A stretch of DNA of 64,000 bases from Gaeumannomyces sp. JS-464. Its lineage: Eukaryota; Ascomycota; Sordariomycetes; Magnaporthales; Magnaporthaceae. Positions within the stretch are counted from its first letter, which is position 1. The number at the start of each line of letters is the position of its first letter. Where the stretch lies: the NCBI GenBank assembly GCA_002197995.1, contig NGZR01000006.1, forward strand, positions 248,001 through 312,000, written 5' to 3'. The position numbers and the translations under genes were made by a program. Below the pieces are notes generated by a model. The model had not been told where the DNA came from, made no database searches, and saw nothing but the letters and a program-made list of their open reading frames with translations. Positions 13,321-24,420 of this stretch are shown piece by piece.

Positions 13321-13476
13321 CACTTCGATTTCGGTCAACACTCTACGGTCCATCGGTTAACACTGCCACATCACGGCGGCGACTGGAGGTTTTATCTCCA
13401 CTCCATCTTATAGTACAATTACCACCTACATCCTTGACTCTCTATCCTCCTCATACCATCAACAACTACCTCCAAG

Positions 13477-15740
13477 ATGAGGTGCGACGAGCATGTTTTG
13501 CCCGCCGCCCTCGCACTGCGATCCGAGCCCGAGCGCTGCGCCTATTTCAATGCGCCGCACTATGCGTCTAGCCTCTGCAGCTCTTCTTCCCAGACGACCT
13601 CGGCCTCGATCTCATCGGGCTGGTCCGACGCCGTCTCACAAAAGTCCGATGCCAGCTCCGCCACATCCGTCGACTCGGACTCGTGCGACTCATACCGCCG
13701 CAGTCTTCGGCGCGTGCAAACATTCGATTTCGGCACCACCACCGAGAAGCCCCTGAAATTCGACTACCGATCAACGGCCCAACAACAACAAGGAACCTTG
13801 CGCTCCGACATTCCCGTTCCTCCCGAGCTGCGCCAGAACCCCCGCCGCTCGACCAGCTGCTCAACCGCACGCTCGGGATGTCCGCCATCGCTGGTCCGCC
13901 AGGCCGACCGCAAGGTCAACTTTGTTGACAACCTCGTCGGTAAGCAGCCATGGCAGTCTGCATTGACTGCACCAAAGCATGATAAGTGCACAAACTTACT
14001 CCCATTCCTACAGATTCCTCTACCCAGATCGTCGAGGCCATTTGGCCCACCTCTTCGGTGGTTTGCCGTACCGAGGCAAGCAACAGCGTCCTGCCTCTGC
14101 GCACTTTTATCCAAGAGACTCTGCGCAGGTCACGCACGAGCTTCTCGACTCTGCAGGTCGCCCTGTACTACCTGATCCTGATCAAGGCCCATGTGCCGGC
14201 GCATGACTTCACCATGGAGCAGCCCGAGGACTGTCATGCCAGCCGCGCCCTCCAGTGCGGCCGCCGCATGTTCCTTGCAGCGCTTATCCTCGCCTCCAAG
14301 TATCTGCAGGATCGCAACTACTCGGCGCGCGCCTGGAGCAAAATCTCGGGGCTCGCGACTCAGGAGATCAACCAGAACGAGATGGCGTTTCTGCTGGCCG
14401 TGAACTGGAAGCTGCACATCACCAACGAGATTTACCACCGCTGGACCGATTGCGTCATGAAGTTTACGCCGTCGCAGCCACCGTCTCCCGGCGGCGCCGC
14501 CCAGAGACTCTTCGACAGGCAATGCGAGGACTTTAGGAATATTGTCTTGAAACTCACCCCCGAGTTGGACAACCTCGATGATCTCGCACCTCCGTCGCAG
14601 CCGGCTCCCGCGTCCCTCGAATTCTCCTCCTCGCCGCCCCGGTCCCTGTACTCGACGTCTCCCTCTGACAGACCGTGCGGTTTCGGCGGTGATTCACCCG
14701 AGTTCTTGCTCCCGACGCCCAAGTCGTACACGCCCATGGTTATGGAGCCCGCCCCAGCCACTGTATATACTCCCGGCCGCCTCGCTCCCGCACTCGGTCT
14801 TCTTCCTACTCCACGCCTGACGCCTCAGTCCAGCGCATACAGCACTCCTGCCGTGAATGCTGCATCGCACCTGCTCCGGGGCGCACCGTCAATGAGCCTT
14901 GCCATGGCGCAGGCCTCGTGCGCAGGACCAACGACCTACGCTCCTTGGGCTGCTCCCATGACTTCGTCTCCGCAGAGCTACTTCACTGCTCGTCGGTCGT
15001 CGCTCGCCAACACCATCTCCACTGCTTCCTCGCCTGAATCGATGATCTCGGACTCGTCCAGGACATCACGCTCCTCCTCGATCTCATCTGCTTCGTCACT
15101 TGCCAGCGCGCCGTCTACCAAACTGGATGTACAGGCGCGATGCAGGTATGCGAAGCAGTGCAGTGAGAGGCTGAGCATGAGGCCCACCATCGCTTCGGTC
15201 CCCGAGGATTATGAGGAGAACTGCGACAGGTCGTCTTCGCCCGAGTCCTACACAGGCCCGGTGGGCAAGGACCTGTGCACCATGTCAATGGAGACGCCGC
15301 TGGCCCGCAAGGCTGGTGAGATGGACGATGATGCCGCTGCTCGTGCTCTGCAGGAGCTCCACAACTACCAGGCGGCTCCGCAGGTCCACCTGCCCGCTCC
15401 TGTACCACGCACCGGCTCGAAGCGCAGCCGGCCCCAGTCTATCGACATCAGCCTTCAAGACAATGTCAGGGAGCTCCTAGGACACTCCAACATCTCACGG
15501 AGCCAACCCGAAACGAAGCCCTCGTTCTCCCGGCAGAACGGCTGGACGGACTCTCTGGTCCGCCCTAGGCTTGCCCCCATGACGAGCGAGCCGCTTCTCC
15601 GCGGCTCGGTCATACGGTCGGACTCGCGCAAGCGTGTCTGCTGCTCAACCGAGGCTGCCCAACAATTCCCTATCTTGTCGCTGCACCCTGCTGTGGACGG
15701 CATTGGCGGGCCTGGGATGTGGGAGGGCATCCTCAACTGA
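13477..15740 (+). CDS. PCL-type cyclin (Pho85-like CDK partner)
   Basis: Cyclin-box protein of 729 aa, with exons 13477-13939 and 14014-15740 and a 74-nt intron. The splice joins FVDNLV to DSSTQIVEAIWP, a region typical of fungal PCL cyclins just before the cyclin box. The box spans about residues 180-300. It includes the helix with LQVALYYLILIK and the segment FLAALILASKYLQDRNY...WSKISGL, with the conserved Lys-Tyr and Trp. The N-terminal 150 residues and the long C-terminal half are rich in Ser and Pro and probably disordered, with many S/T-P sites. PCL cyclins activate Pho85-family kinases in polarity, nutrient response and conidiation. Assignment to PclA, Pcl5 or Clg1 cannot be settled here. 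The long leader with upstream ORFs suggests translational control. Confidence 0.85.
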
Positions 15741-18700
15741 GGGCTTTGACGTTGTCTTGCTACTGCGCAAGAATGCATCCTACTGTGATAGTATATCGTT
15801 CTTTTTTTTTCCCTAACGTCATATCCAGCGGTGTTTCGCGGAGACGGGAGCTTTGGGTTGCTGGTGCTTTTTGATACCACAGCCTCGATAGACTTTTGAA
15901 GAGAGCTTACTGCGATGACAGAAGCTCTAGAAAGTCGTCGAGGTCCAAAAGGGGCGGCAAAAAACGGCTTTCAAGCTGTTTCTTCTTTTCTTTTGCATGC
16001 AGTCGTCCGCCGGGGAGTTTCCTCAGTGGAACGGCGTTGGTGTTGGGACACGCAAACACAGCATATCAGGCAAACCTGGGGATCAGGGCGCTCCCAAGTT
16101 TGGCAAGCGACAGACAGTCAAGAGCGGGAGCTAGTTGATGTCTTGTCAGTTTTCATGTCCTTGTGTACGATGAGTAGGAAAGGGAGGAGAAGCGGTGTCT
16201 GGTGTCAGATTTTCCGAGCACGCGCACAACCCGTGGTGTCTCGAATGCCTTGCTAATCAAATTTCCTTGGTCATTTTGCATTTCACTCGTTTGTTGGCAG
16301 TAAGCCTGGCATTCTCCGCATCGACAGTCCGTCGTCGGAGAGGGAACATATACGGAAAGGATGGACGGGGTGGAGGGGAGGGAGATGGAACATATCCAAC
16401 CTTACACACAAAGTCGAGATGTACAGGGACGCTAGGAGCAGAGGGAGGAGACGATGTGGAAGAGAAAAAGGGGAACGAGCGAGGAACGATGCGAGCCGCC
16501 CAGCGTGCGCGCGACGATTCTCGACGACCCCTGACTTTCCCTTCGCCATTTCTCACCTAGTCTCGACGGCTACCCCCGAAGCATCGGCGAGAGAAAAAAC
16601 GGGCACACACAGCGGGTCCCGGATAATACTGAACACCTGCCAAGCACTGTGGCTCGTTCGCGTGGTTTCTCTATACGCTTGCTTTTCCGAGGAAACCTCG
16701 TCTTGAAAAGGGCAGAACGCGGGTCCCTTATTCGTGTCGATAACTTTGAGGCGCAAACCACAAGCTGACGAGACCGAAACAAACGGGGAGAAAGAGAGGA
16801 CGGTCTCTTGAGACTGCTGCCCACGCACTACCCATGACTCCCAGGTCAGGAAAGAAACACACACGAACCCACACATTTTGCCCGTACATCGACTTTGCGT
16901 ACTTTGTTCCTATTTTCCCCCAATTATTTGCTGAGACGACAAACAGTCAGGCAGACAGGCAAGAGACAACCTTCCTCCTCCATCCCCACCCTTTTCTCTT
17001 GGCGCCATCTCTTTCCCTTAGAAAATAGGTAGCAGCAAGATGAGAGAGCTTTCCAGAGAGTCAAAACAACGGTTCCGGTTCCTACGACTGACTACGTTTT
17101 GGCTTGATGACTGGTGACGCTTGGTGATATCGGGTATACTGACTTGCGGATGTGTTTTTTTTTGTTTTTTTTTATTTATGTTTCCGTTTTTGATTTGGTT
17201 GCCTTGCGTGTTTCTTCCCCGTTGTGCATTTGTCTGGTGTACTTGCTGTCTGACAAAAACATTCTGCACTAGCAACCCGCACATTTCCACTGCTGCCTAA
17301 GCACCTCAGTGCGGCGATGAGCCCACGGCGACAATGGCGACAGAGCCGCCGAACCGCCGGACATGGGGACTCTCCCAAGGCCTTTGTCGGCATGGTAACC
17401 GAATGGGCAAGAGCGGGAGACCGGACCGCGCCCCTCCTGACGATCCATCTGCCTGGTCTTGGGAAGACGTGGCTGACATTCTGTTTTCCCAGCAGCATTG
17501 GAATGGCAACGGCACTGGGCGATGGCAACAAACCAGCGCCCAGCCAGCCCATCAAGTCTACGGGAATTTTCCCACATTCGGTAAGTTTTACGGGGTCTCG
17601 CCAACGAAACCGCCGGACCAGGGGCATCTGTTCCCCGTGACCGGTCTCTCTTTTTTTTTTTTGTTTTTTTGTCCAAGAAATTGTGTCAAAAGATGCAGAA
17701 GCCCAGATGCGCGATCGATCGTGGCTGGCCGAGTGAGTCACACGGGTTGGTTGCTGTGTTGGTGTGTGCGTGTGTGTGGTGTGTGTGGCGATTGAGACCA
17801 CAGAGCAGGCCACTTTGTGGAGAGACGCTCACCCGACGGCAAGGCCTCCCCTGAAGATTACCTCTAGCTTGAAGGGTCCATTTTTCCTTCCTTGCATGCC
17901 CGGGGCCTATGTAGAATCCCCATCTTTGCACTATCGTCTTCGTTCAATTTTGGCTTCATTCCCTTTCCTCCGAGCCGAGGCCGGATCGCCGAGATGGGTG
18001 GGGGGGCGTCGTTGGGCGTGCGTGCGTGCGTGTTATTCACGACGGGTCACGGCGAGACATCTGCAAAATGGGCAGCCCGCTAGGCTTTGGTGGCCTTGGC
18101 TAGGGGTCGTGTTTCAACGCTGGCGCGCACGCGTCGACGACCCACCGCGGTTGATGAACCCGTCTTGGACAGAATTGTCAAACCACAAGTGTGGGTAGGG
18201 ATACAGGACATCCGAAGCAAGGATGTCGGGGGGCTGTCAAGGAGGTGGGCGGGTGGGCGGCGGGGAGTTGCAGCTGGGTTTGGCTGGGGTTCAACAACAA
18301 CAACAACCACAAACAAAACAACAATAACAATCGTGAAGCGGCTATTTCCAACAGGTGCGCCGCCGTGAGCCGGCCGCCCGAGTGGCCCATACAAGGCCGC
18401 ACGCACAGGCCCCTGTCTGCCCTGCGCCTTTGCACGCGACGGGGATATGTGTATGTGTGTGTGTGTACAAGGTGACCACACGCTTTCTTTGCCACGGCTG
18501 ACAAGACGGACGGCCAACACAAAAAAAAGCCGCGGCGCGTATCCTGGGTCATTATGGAGCATGGAGGCGTGTCATCCCTCATCATCATCAGCATCATCAG
18601 CATCATCAGCATCATCAGCATCATCAGCATCATCAGCATCATCAGCATCAGCATCAGCATCGTCCCCGCTCATGTCCCTTCCCCCCTTGTCTCTTGGGAA

Positions 18701-19369
18701 CTCGGGTGATGCTCGTATGCCCGACGCTAGCTGGGGTCTGGGCTGAGTGGCAAGCCATCAATGGCCGACGCCGATGAGTCCTTTTCTCCTCTTCTGTTCC
18801 GAGACACCGAGAAGGTGGGCGTGTCAAGTATGTCAGGGCTGCGCCTGCGCACTCCCCAACCACTGGCGGCATGAGGGATAACTGTAGCATGGTCCCGTGG
18901 TCTTCCTGCTTCTCTTGTCTAGCGGGGTCCGTTTGCTCGTAGCGGTAACGTAATGTCAGTGTGTGTGGCCACCATCAATGTGTTCCGAGCTCTAGCTTGG
19001 CCATATGTAAGGTCAGGTGGTGAGTGCGTAATCACTTTGCTGATCCCGGGCATCCGATGTTGTGAGCTGGTGAAGAGACATGCATAGAGGGCCGGCAAGA
19101 CGGACTCCTCAGAAATGATATTGATCGCGTGCTCGAACCGCCTCACCTCGCCAGGTGAAAAGGGCTGATAACAAAAACAAGACTAGCAATACTGGGATGG
19201 ACAACGCCGGACCGCTGAACCTCGCCAGACGGATGTGGAAAACAAATCGTGAAACTGGATATGGATATCATGGACAAAACCCTCTGTTCCCCCAAGCCGT
19301 CGCCACCCTTAAAATCCGACGTAACAAAGATCCCAATGCGAAAAATATGTAGAGTAAACAAAAGTGTGC
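15741..19369. other. 3.6 kb region between convergent cyclin and SMC5, no gene seen
   Basis: The region contains the 3' ends of the cyclin (+) and SMC5 (-) genes. Frames of up to about 210 codons on the minus strand (around 17172-17813) look random in composition and cross T-rich runs. The only notable structure is the ATCATCAGC repeat near 18580. Confidence 0.55.
18580..18660. repeat. ATCATCAGC nonanucleotide minisatellite
   Basis: Roughly eight near-perfect copies of a 9-nt unit degrade at the right end to the 6-nt unit ATCAGC. The unit length is a multiple of three, so every frame stays open and encodes simple Ser/Ala or Met/Leu repeats. No surrounding gene supports coding. Confidence 0.9.
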
Positions 19370-22300
19370 TTATGACGCAGCAGCCAACAGTCGCCGTTTA
19401 ATCTTGACAAAGCTCCCAAAGTCGACCTTCCTGTTGTCTGCGGGCACGTGGGGCCCCGAGGCGATGCAGAGCACCTTCATGCGCGGGTGGTAGCGCAGGC
19501 CGGTGAGCAGCTTGGGCGTGATGAGGAAGTACTGCGACGAGTGCTCGTCGCAGGCGATGTCGACCATGCGCTCGTGCACCATGCGCTCGTTGCGCGGGTC
19601 CATGCCCTGGTTGATCTCGTCGACGACCCTGAAGGGCGCCTGCGCCATGGACTGGAGCGACATGAGATAGAAGATGGTGCTGACGGACCGCTCGCCGCCC
19701 GACTGCCGGTGCTGGTCCAGGATCTGGAGCGCCTCGCCGGGCCGGAACTTGACGCGGATCTCGATGGCCCAGCGCTCAAAGTCTTCCTCGTCCTTGTGCA
19801 CGCTGACCTCGCCCGCGCAGCTGATCTGCTCAAAGTTGTAGCTGAAGGCCTCGTTGATGCGCCCAATGAGCTCGTCCAGCCGAGGCTCCCACTCGCCACG
19901 CACGCGCGCGATCTCAGCTGCCAGCTGGCCCGTCTGCTCCTCGCGGCGGGCCATGCGCTCCTGGAGCTTCTCCATCTCCTGCGCGCGCCGCTCAAACTCC
20001 TGCATGACCTCGGGGTTGGCTGCGTGCACAAACTCGAGCCGCGACCGCTGCGCCTCGAGCTCGTTGTTCACCTCCTCGGCCGTCTTGTCCTTGTACAGCT
20101 CCTCGAGCTGCGCGCGCTCCTCGTCGTCCTGGCCCTGAAGCGCGTCAGCCACCTCGCGCTGCAGCCCCTGCGCCTCCTCCTTGACCCGCTGCTGCTGCGC
20201 CGCGAGCTCCGCTATCACTCGCTTGCCCTCCTCTAGCAGCTGGTGCACCTCGCGGTTTTTGTCTCGGAGCGCCGCCGCGTCCGACTCGGCCTCGAGGGCC
20301 CGAAGCTGTGCCTGGAGGAGCTCGTTGTATGCCTCCTCCATCTGGGGCACGTGGTTCTTGAGCTCCAACACGGCCCCGGCTAGCTTGACTGCCACATCGT
20401 CGAGCTGGTCGCTGAAGCTGTCTATTTTGGTTTGAACATTTGCGAGCTCTCGCCTCTTCTGCGCTTCCTTCGCCTGTTCATCCTCGATATGTTTAGGTAT
20501 TGCCTTCCACTTGTTGTACTCGGACTGCTGCACGCTCTTCGCCTCTCTCAGGGTTTTCTAGTGCACAGAGCTGTTAGTTGGGCATCAAGACGAGAAGACA
20601 GGGCAAGGGTTACTGAGCAGATCTTACAATCTCATCGTCGAACACTTTCTTGCGCTCTTCAGCTGTCGCTATCTCCGACTCGAGCCTACTCTTTTGCTCC
20701 CCCAGTGTTCTGATGTCTTCCATGACCTCGCGGAGCTCCTCCTGCAGTCGGACCTTCTCGACCGAGTCGACAGGTCGGTTGGTCCAGAACATGCCTTGCC
20801 TGATTTGGCTGGTCGTCGTCGAGACGGCCTGTGGGCCATACTCAGCTCGTCGGGTGGTTCTGTACGAGACACCCCCGCAGCGAAGCTGCCGACGCTCTCG
20901 GTCTGGATCAGCTGGTCGTACTGCTGCTCGGTGATGTCTCTCCTTCCGACACCGAACTTATGCAGCTGTTTGTCGGCGCAGAGCATGGCGAGCACGGGCT
21001 GGGGGCCATCCAGGTAGTCGATGGCGAACCCATCCAGGCCCAGGCGTCTGATGTCGTTGGAGGACATGGGCGAGCGGAAGCTATTCAGCGGAGATGAGCA
21101 TGTTCGGATGCTCACCGAGAGACCCATTGTCCTGTAGAACTGGTCACTCAGCTTTGTGTGGTCCTCCTTGCACTGCGTGACAAAGCATAGGTAGTCGTCG
21201 TTCTGCAGCAGGCTCTGCACCAGGTCCGAGTACGCCTGGTCCTTGATGGTGCAGCTGAGCGCCGGCGGGGCAAAGACCTCCTTTTGGAACGCGTCCTTGT
21301 GCTCCATCAGCCACTTGTAGCCGGCCGCGACGTCGGGGAACTGGTGCTCGAGACGGCTGAGCTCCTGTCCTTCCCTGGTATCGAGGGCTTGTAACTGCTC
21401 CTGCAACACTTTCTTCCTCTGTGACTTTGCCCTGCCGGCGGTGAACACCTCTCCCACCTCCACACCGAGCCTGCGGGCTTCGCCATCGCTTTCTCTCCAT
21501 TGGTGTTCTTTCTCCCGAATCCGCGTGTTCCAGTCAGCGGCGTCAAAAGTTGGCACCTTCTTGTTCAACTCCCTCTGCAGCTCGGAAATCTTGGACTTGT
21601 GGACACCAATATCGGCCTTCTTCTTCTGGATGCCGTTCCGCAAGGCTTGACGCTGATCGTTGATATCTTTCATCTGCTCGTCCAGATTGGAGATGTTGTC
21701 TGTCAGCTGTCTCGCAATCCTCTGCCCATCTCCCACCTTCTTCTTGAGTGGCGGGATGCAGGCCTGGACCGCTCTTGCGTATTCCTCCTTGGCGTTCACG
21801 GCCTGCATTGCCGGGCCGGCACCCTGCTGAAAGCGTTTCAGCTTGCCCTCGGCATCCTTTTTCTTGTTCTTGGCCTCAGTGTGTCTATGGCGGGCCTCCT
21901 GGTAGGAGCACAAGATCAAGGCGCGCTCCCAGGTCTTGATGGACTTTTCAATCTCACCCCTCTCGCGCAGCCTTTCGACGTCGGGCTGCAGGCCTTGCTG
22001 CTTTGTGGCCATGATCCTGAGACGCTCGGTCTCGTCTTCTCCTTGCCGTTGATATTCCTTTTGCCTGGAATACATGTTTCTGAGCTCCTCCTGCTGCCGC
22101 ATCATGATCTCCGGCGCCGCGGCCTGGAGGGTCTTCCCGAGCAGCTCGATGGGGCTCAGACCGGCAAACTCGGCAACCTTGTCTTGGGGCAGGAACTGGC
22201 AAAGGTTATCAATCTGGATGCGGAATTTGGACATCAATTTCTGGACATCTTTCAGGGTCGACGCCTGATCGTTGAGCCTGAAGTGTCGGCTGTTGTCTTC

Positions 22301-22807
22301 GCGATTGATTCGTAGCTTGATGATGGGATTCCTCCTGTCCTCGGGCCTTTTCTGCAGTTCTATCTCGATAGTGGCCCTATCTTTCCCGTGCTTGACGAAC
22401 TCGCCGAACGAGGTTGCCCGTCCAAGAACGTTGGAATGGTACCCCAAGCCGAGGCAGATGGCGCACACCAGGGAACTCTTTCCCGTGCCATTTGGGCCGA
22501 TGACCATATTCAAGTTGGGACCCGGGTAGAACTCGGCGTGTTCGTAGGTAACGAAGTTGTCCACGGTAACTCGCAGGATCGCGCCCGGCTGGTATTCGTA
22601 CTGGGCGGCGGCAACAATCGCGCTGGCTCTCTGGGACGGCGCGGCGCGCTCGTCGCCGTCCTGCGCGAACGAGTGGAACTGGTCGTCGTCATCGTCCGAA
22701 TCTGGTTTTGTCTCGGTCTCCCGACGGCGCTGTCGTTTGCGCACTGAGCCGTCAACGTTGCCGTCGCCGTCGACCACCGACCGTGATCGCCTCCTCGATG
22801 GAGGCAT
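19370..22807 (-). CDS. SMC5: SMC5, ATPase subunit of the SMC5/6 complex
   Basis: Smc5 acts with Smc6 and Nse subunits in homologous recombination and replication-fork stability in the nucleus. Exons are 22807-20628 and 20557-19370, with a 70-nt intron that has a CTAAC branch site. The product is about 1122 aa after allowing for one missing base. Walker A GPNGTGKS lies at residues 104-111, and the Q-loop (NLCQFLPQDK) at about 201-210. Two long Lys/Glu/Gln-rich coiled-coil arms flank a central hinge. Near the C-terminus are the ABC signature QSGGERS and Walker B followed by DEINQGMD, characteristic of Smc5. The start is the first ATG of the frame, ahead of an Arg/Asp-rich N-terminus. The frame breaks at the five-base C run 20872-20876 (+ strand). 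One extra base there restores the family sequence through RRAEYGPQAVSTTT. The gene is divergent from the kinase gene. Confidence 0.92.
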
Positions 22808-24420
22808 GATGGCGGAATCACTGCGACTGCGTGAGGGGTGGAGTGCGGGCGGGGCGCTGGAATGTCGAAGGTTGTCGCCAACTGGCCGTGGGCTGCGCCG
22901 TCGTCTAAAGGGCAAGGCTTTCCACAAGTCTCGCTCAAGACGCGCAGGCCAACGCGTCTAGATTGCTTTTCGGTGGGGTGTGTTGCACGGGTGCCTGCGG
23001 CCCTGCGCGCCCCACTGTGGGGTTGACAGGGTCCAGTGGGAGGAGCCGCATTCAACGTCACTTCTTCCCTGGGCCACACCATCTCCAGATCCACCCCTAG
23101 CCCACAGGGAAGGAGCCTGCTAGCAGCACTTAGTACCTTGACTTATTCGCCTTGAGCACATTGGTTTCCCACATGGGGCGATGAAGAAGTGTCTTGGGGA
23201 CTCTTTTCTATAATTGGGCTCTGCGATCGTCTTTCTCACCATGGCATCATGGAAGAATGAGGTTCCACCACTGCACATCTATCTGCGGAATGCAGCCCCT
23301 GAATATCTAGCACCTACACACGCCATAAAAAAAAGGGAGTGTCTCACCAAGCAGAGGTCTAAGTCTCGCATTTCATTTCCAATCTCCTAGACCTTGCCCG
23401 GTTGCTTGTGCAGAAAGCAACCGTTCCGTCTCGAAATGTCTTAGCTCCGCCCGCATCCCCATTCCTCCTCTGGTCATATAGCCCCTTTCTGTGTTTCTCG
23501 CATTTTCTCTCGCCTTGTCTGTTCCGCGTATGCCTCTCCACCAAGCAGCCTCTCCTATTGCCGCCCAGTTTCTTTCCCTCCATCTCCCAGCCTCAGCAGA
23601 CTCGTCGAGGGGCTGGATATAAGCGCAGGTTTCTGCTTTTGATACCCGCAATTATTGCCAGACCCCTCTGGATACCTAGCGTAACCAGGTAACTATCTAC
23701 CCAACTAATCACGATGATCGCAAAGCCAGGGGAGGTCCAATGAGTTCCTCGTCGACCTAGAATACCCTAGATGCCCTTGTGTCGCGTACTCCCCTTAGTG
23801 TGGATTCTCTCTGCCCCAGTTGGGTGCGTACAGATATGTCAATGAGGAGGATATCACATTCGATTAGACGATAGTTTTATTCCTTCCTATCTCCCTGAAA
23901 AGCCGTGATGGGTGGAGGGAGCTGCTCGTCATCTATTTTCAAGGTTGCTTTCTGCCTAGGGGATGACACACGCGGATAGGTCAGCGAGTACCAAAGCCGG
24001 CCGGGCCAGAATATGAGGTGGTGACAAGCTCCGGTCCTTCAAACAGGAGAGACGAAGCGGGCAGCATGAGAGCTAGCCGTCAATCAATAGCACACAGATC
24101 ATTGATGGAAAAGTGCCGGCGGCTGGTGCCTCTAATCTCCGCCCGCCCCACTGCTGGATTCCAGTGTCTGGCTGGCTGATGAAGGGGGTTGAAGTCCAAT
24201 GTCTATGGGAAGGCGCGGTGTGCTCAGTGGGGTGTGTTGCTGCTCAAACTCCCATCCAATCATCGAACCTCCACAGATTGTTGCCCAGCACCACCAGCAA
24301 CTCTTTTCCTCCTCCATTCCTCGCCTTTTCAACCCGCCACCTTGCCAACCCAGCCTTTGCAATTCGGGCCACCACCACTCCAACGACCACCAGCCGGGCC
24401 CAGCTCAAGCATGAGGTAAG
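22808..24420. promoter_or_regulatory. 1.6 kb divergent promoter region between SMC5 and the kinase gene
   Basis: The region lies between start codons that point away from each other. It contains pyrimidine-rich tracts (23460-23590) and no supported gene. Exact promoter elements cannot be assigned. The two genes could share regulatory sequence. Confidence 0.5.
24411..24419 (+). promoter_or_regulatory. Two-codon upstream ORF or hidden splice donor at the kinase start
   Basis: ATG-AGG-TAA ends one base before the presumed kinase ATG at 24421. The same bases read AG|GTAAGA, a good splice donor. If spliced to the AG just before CCGCGGCTCGG near 24500, the kinase would start as MSRGSENV in the correct frame. 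Both readings are inference. Confidence 0.35.

Larger units (their letters stand above)
11870..13476 (+). promoter_or_regulatory. Pyrimidine-rich promoter/leader of the cyclin gene
   Basis: The + strand is strongly C/T-rich from about 11880, a common feature of fungal promoters and 5' leaders. ATG is absent from 11880 to 12383. It then appears at 12384, 12793, 12966, 12989, 13107 and 13282 before the cyclin start at 13477. If transcription starts upstream of about 12960, the mRNA carries at least four upstream ORFs. No transcription start site or leader intron can be fixed from the sequence. Confidence 0.55.

Noticed and set aside
18580..18660. Regular repeats that might suggest a CRISPR array
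   Set aside because: The units are 9 nt, directly contiguous and without spacers, so this is a minisatellite in a eukaryotic genome.
19448..20236. 262-codon open frame on the plus strand opposite SMC5
   Set aside because: It is the antisense shadow of the Smc5 coiled coil, and its Leu/Val-rich low-complexity sequence follows from Glu/Lys codons.
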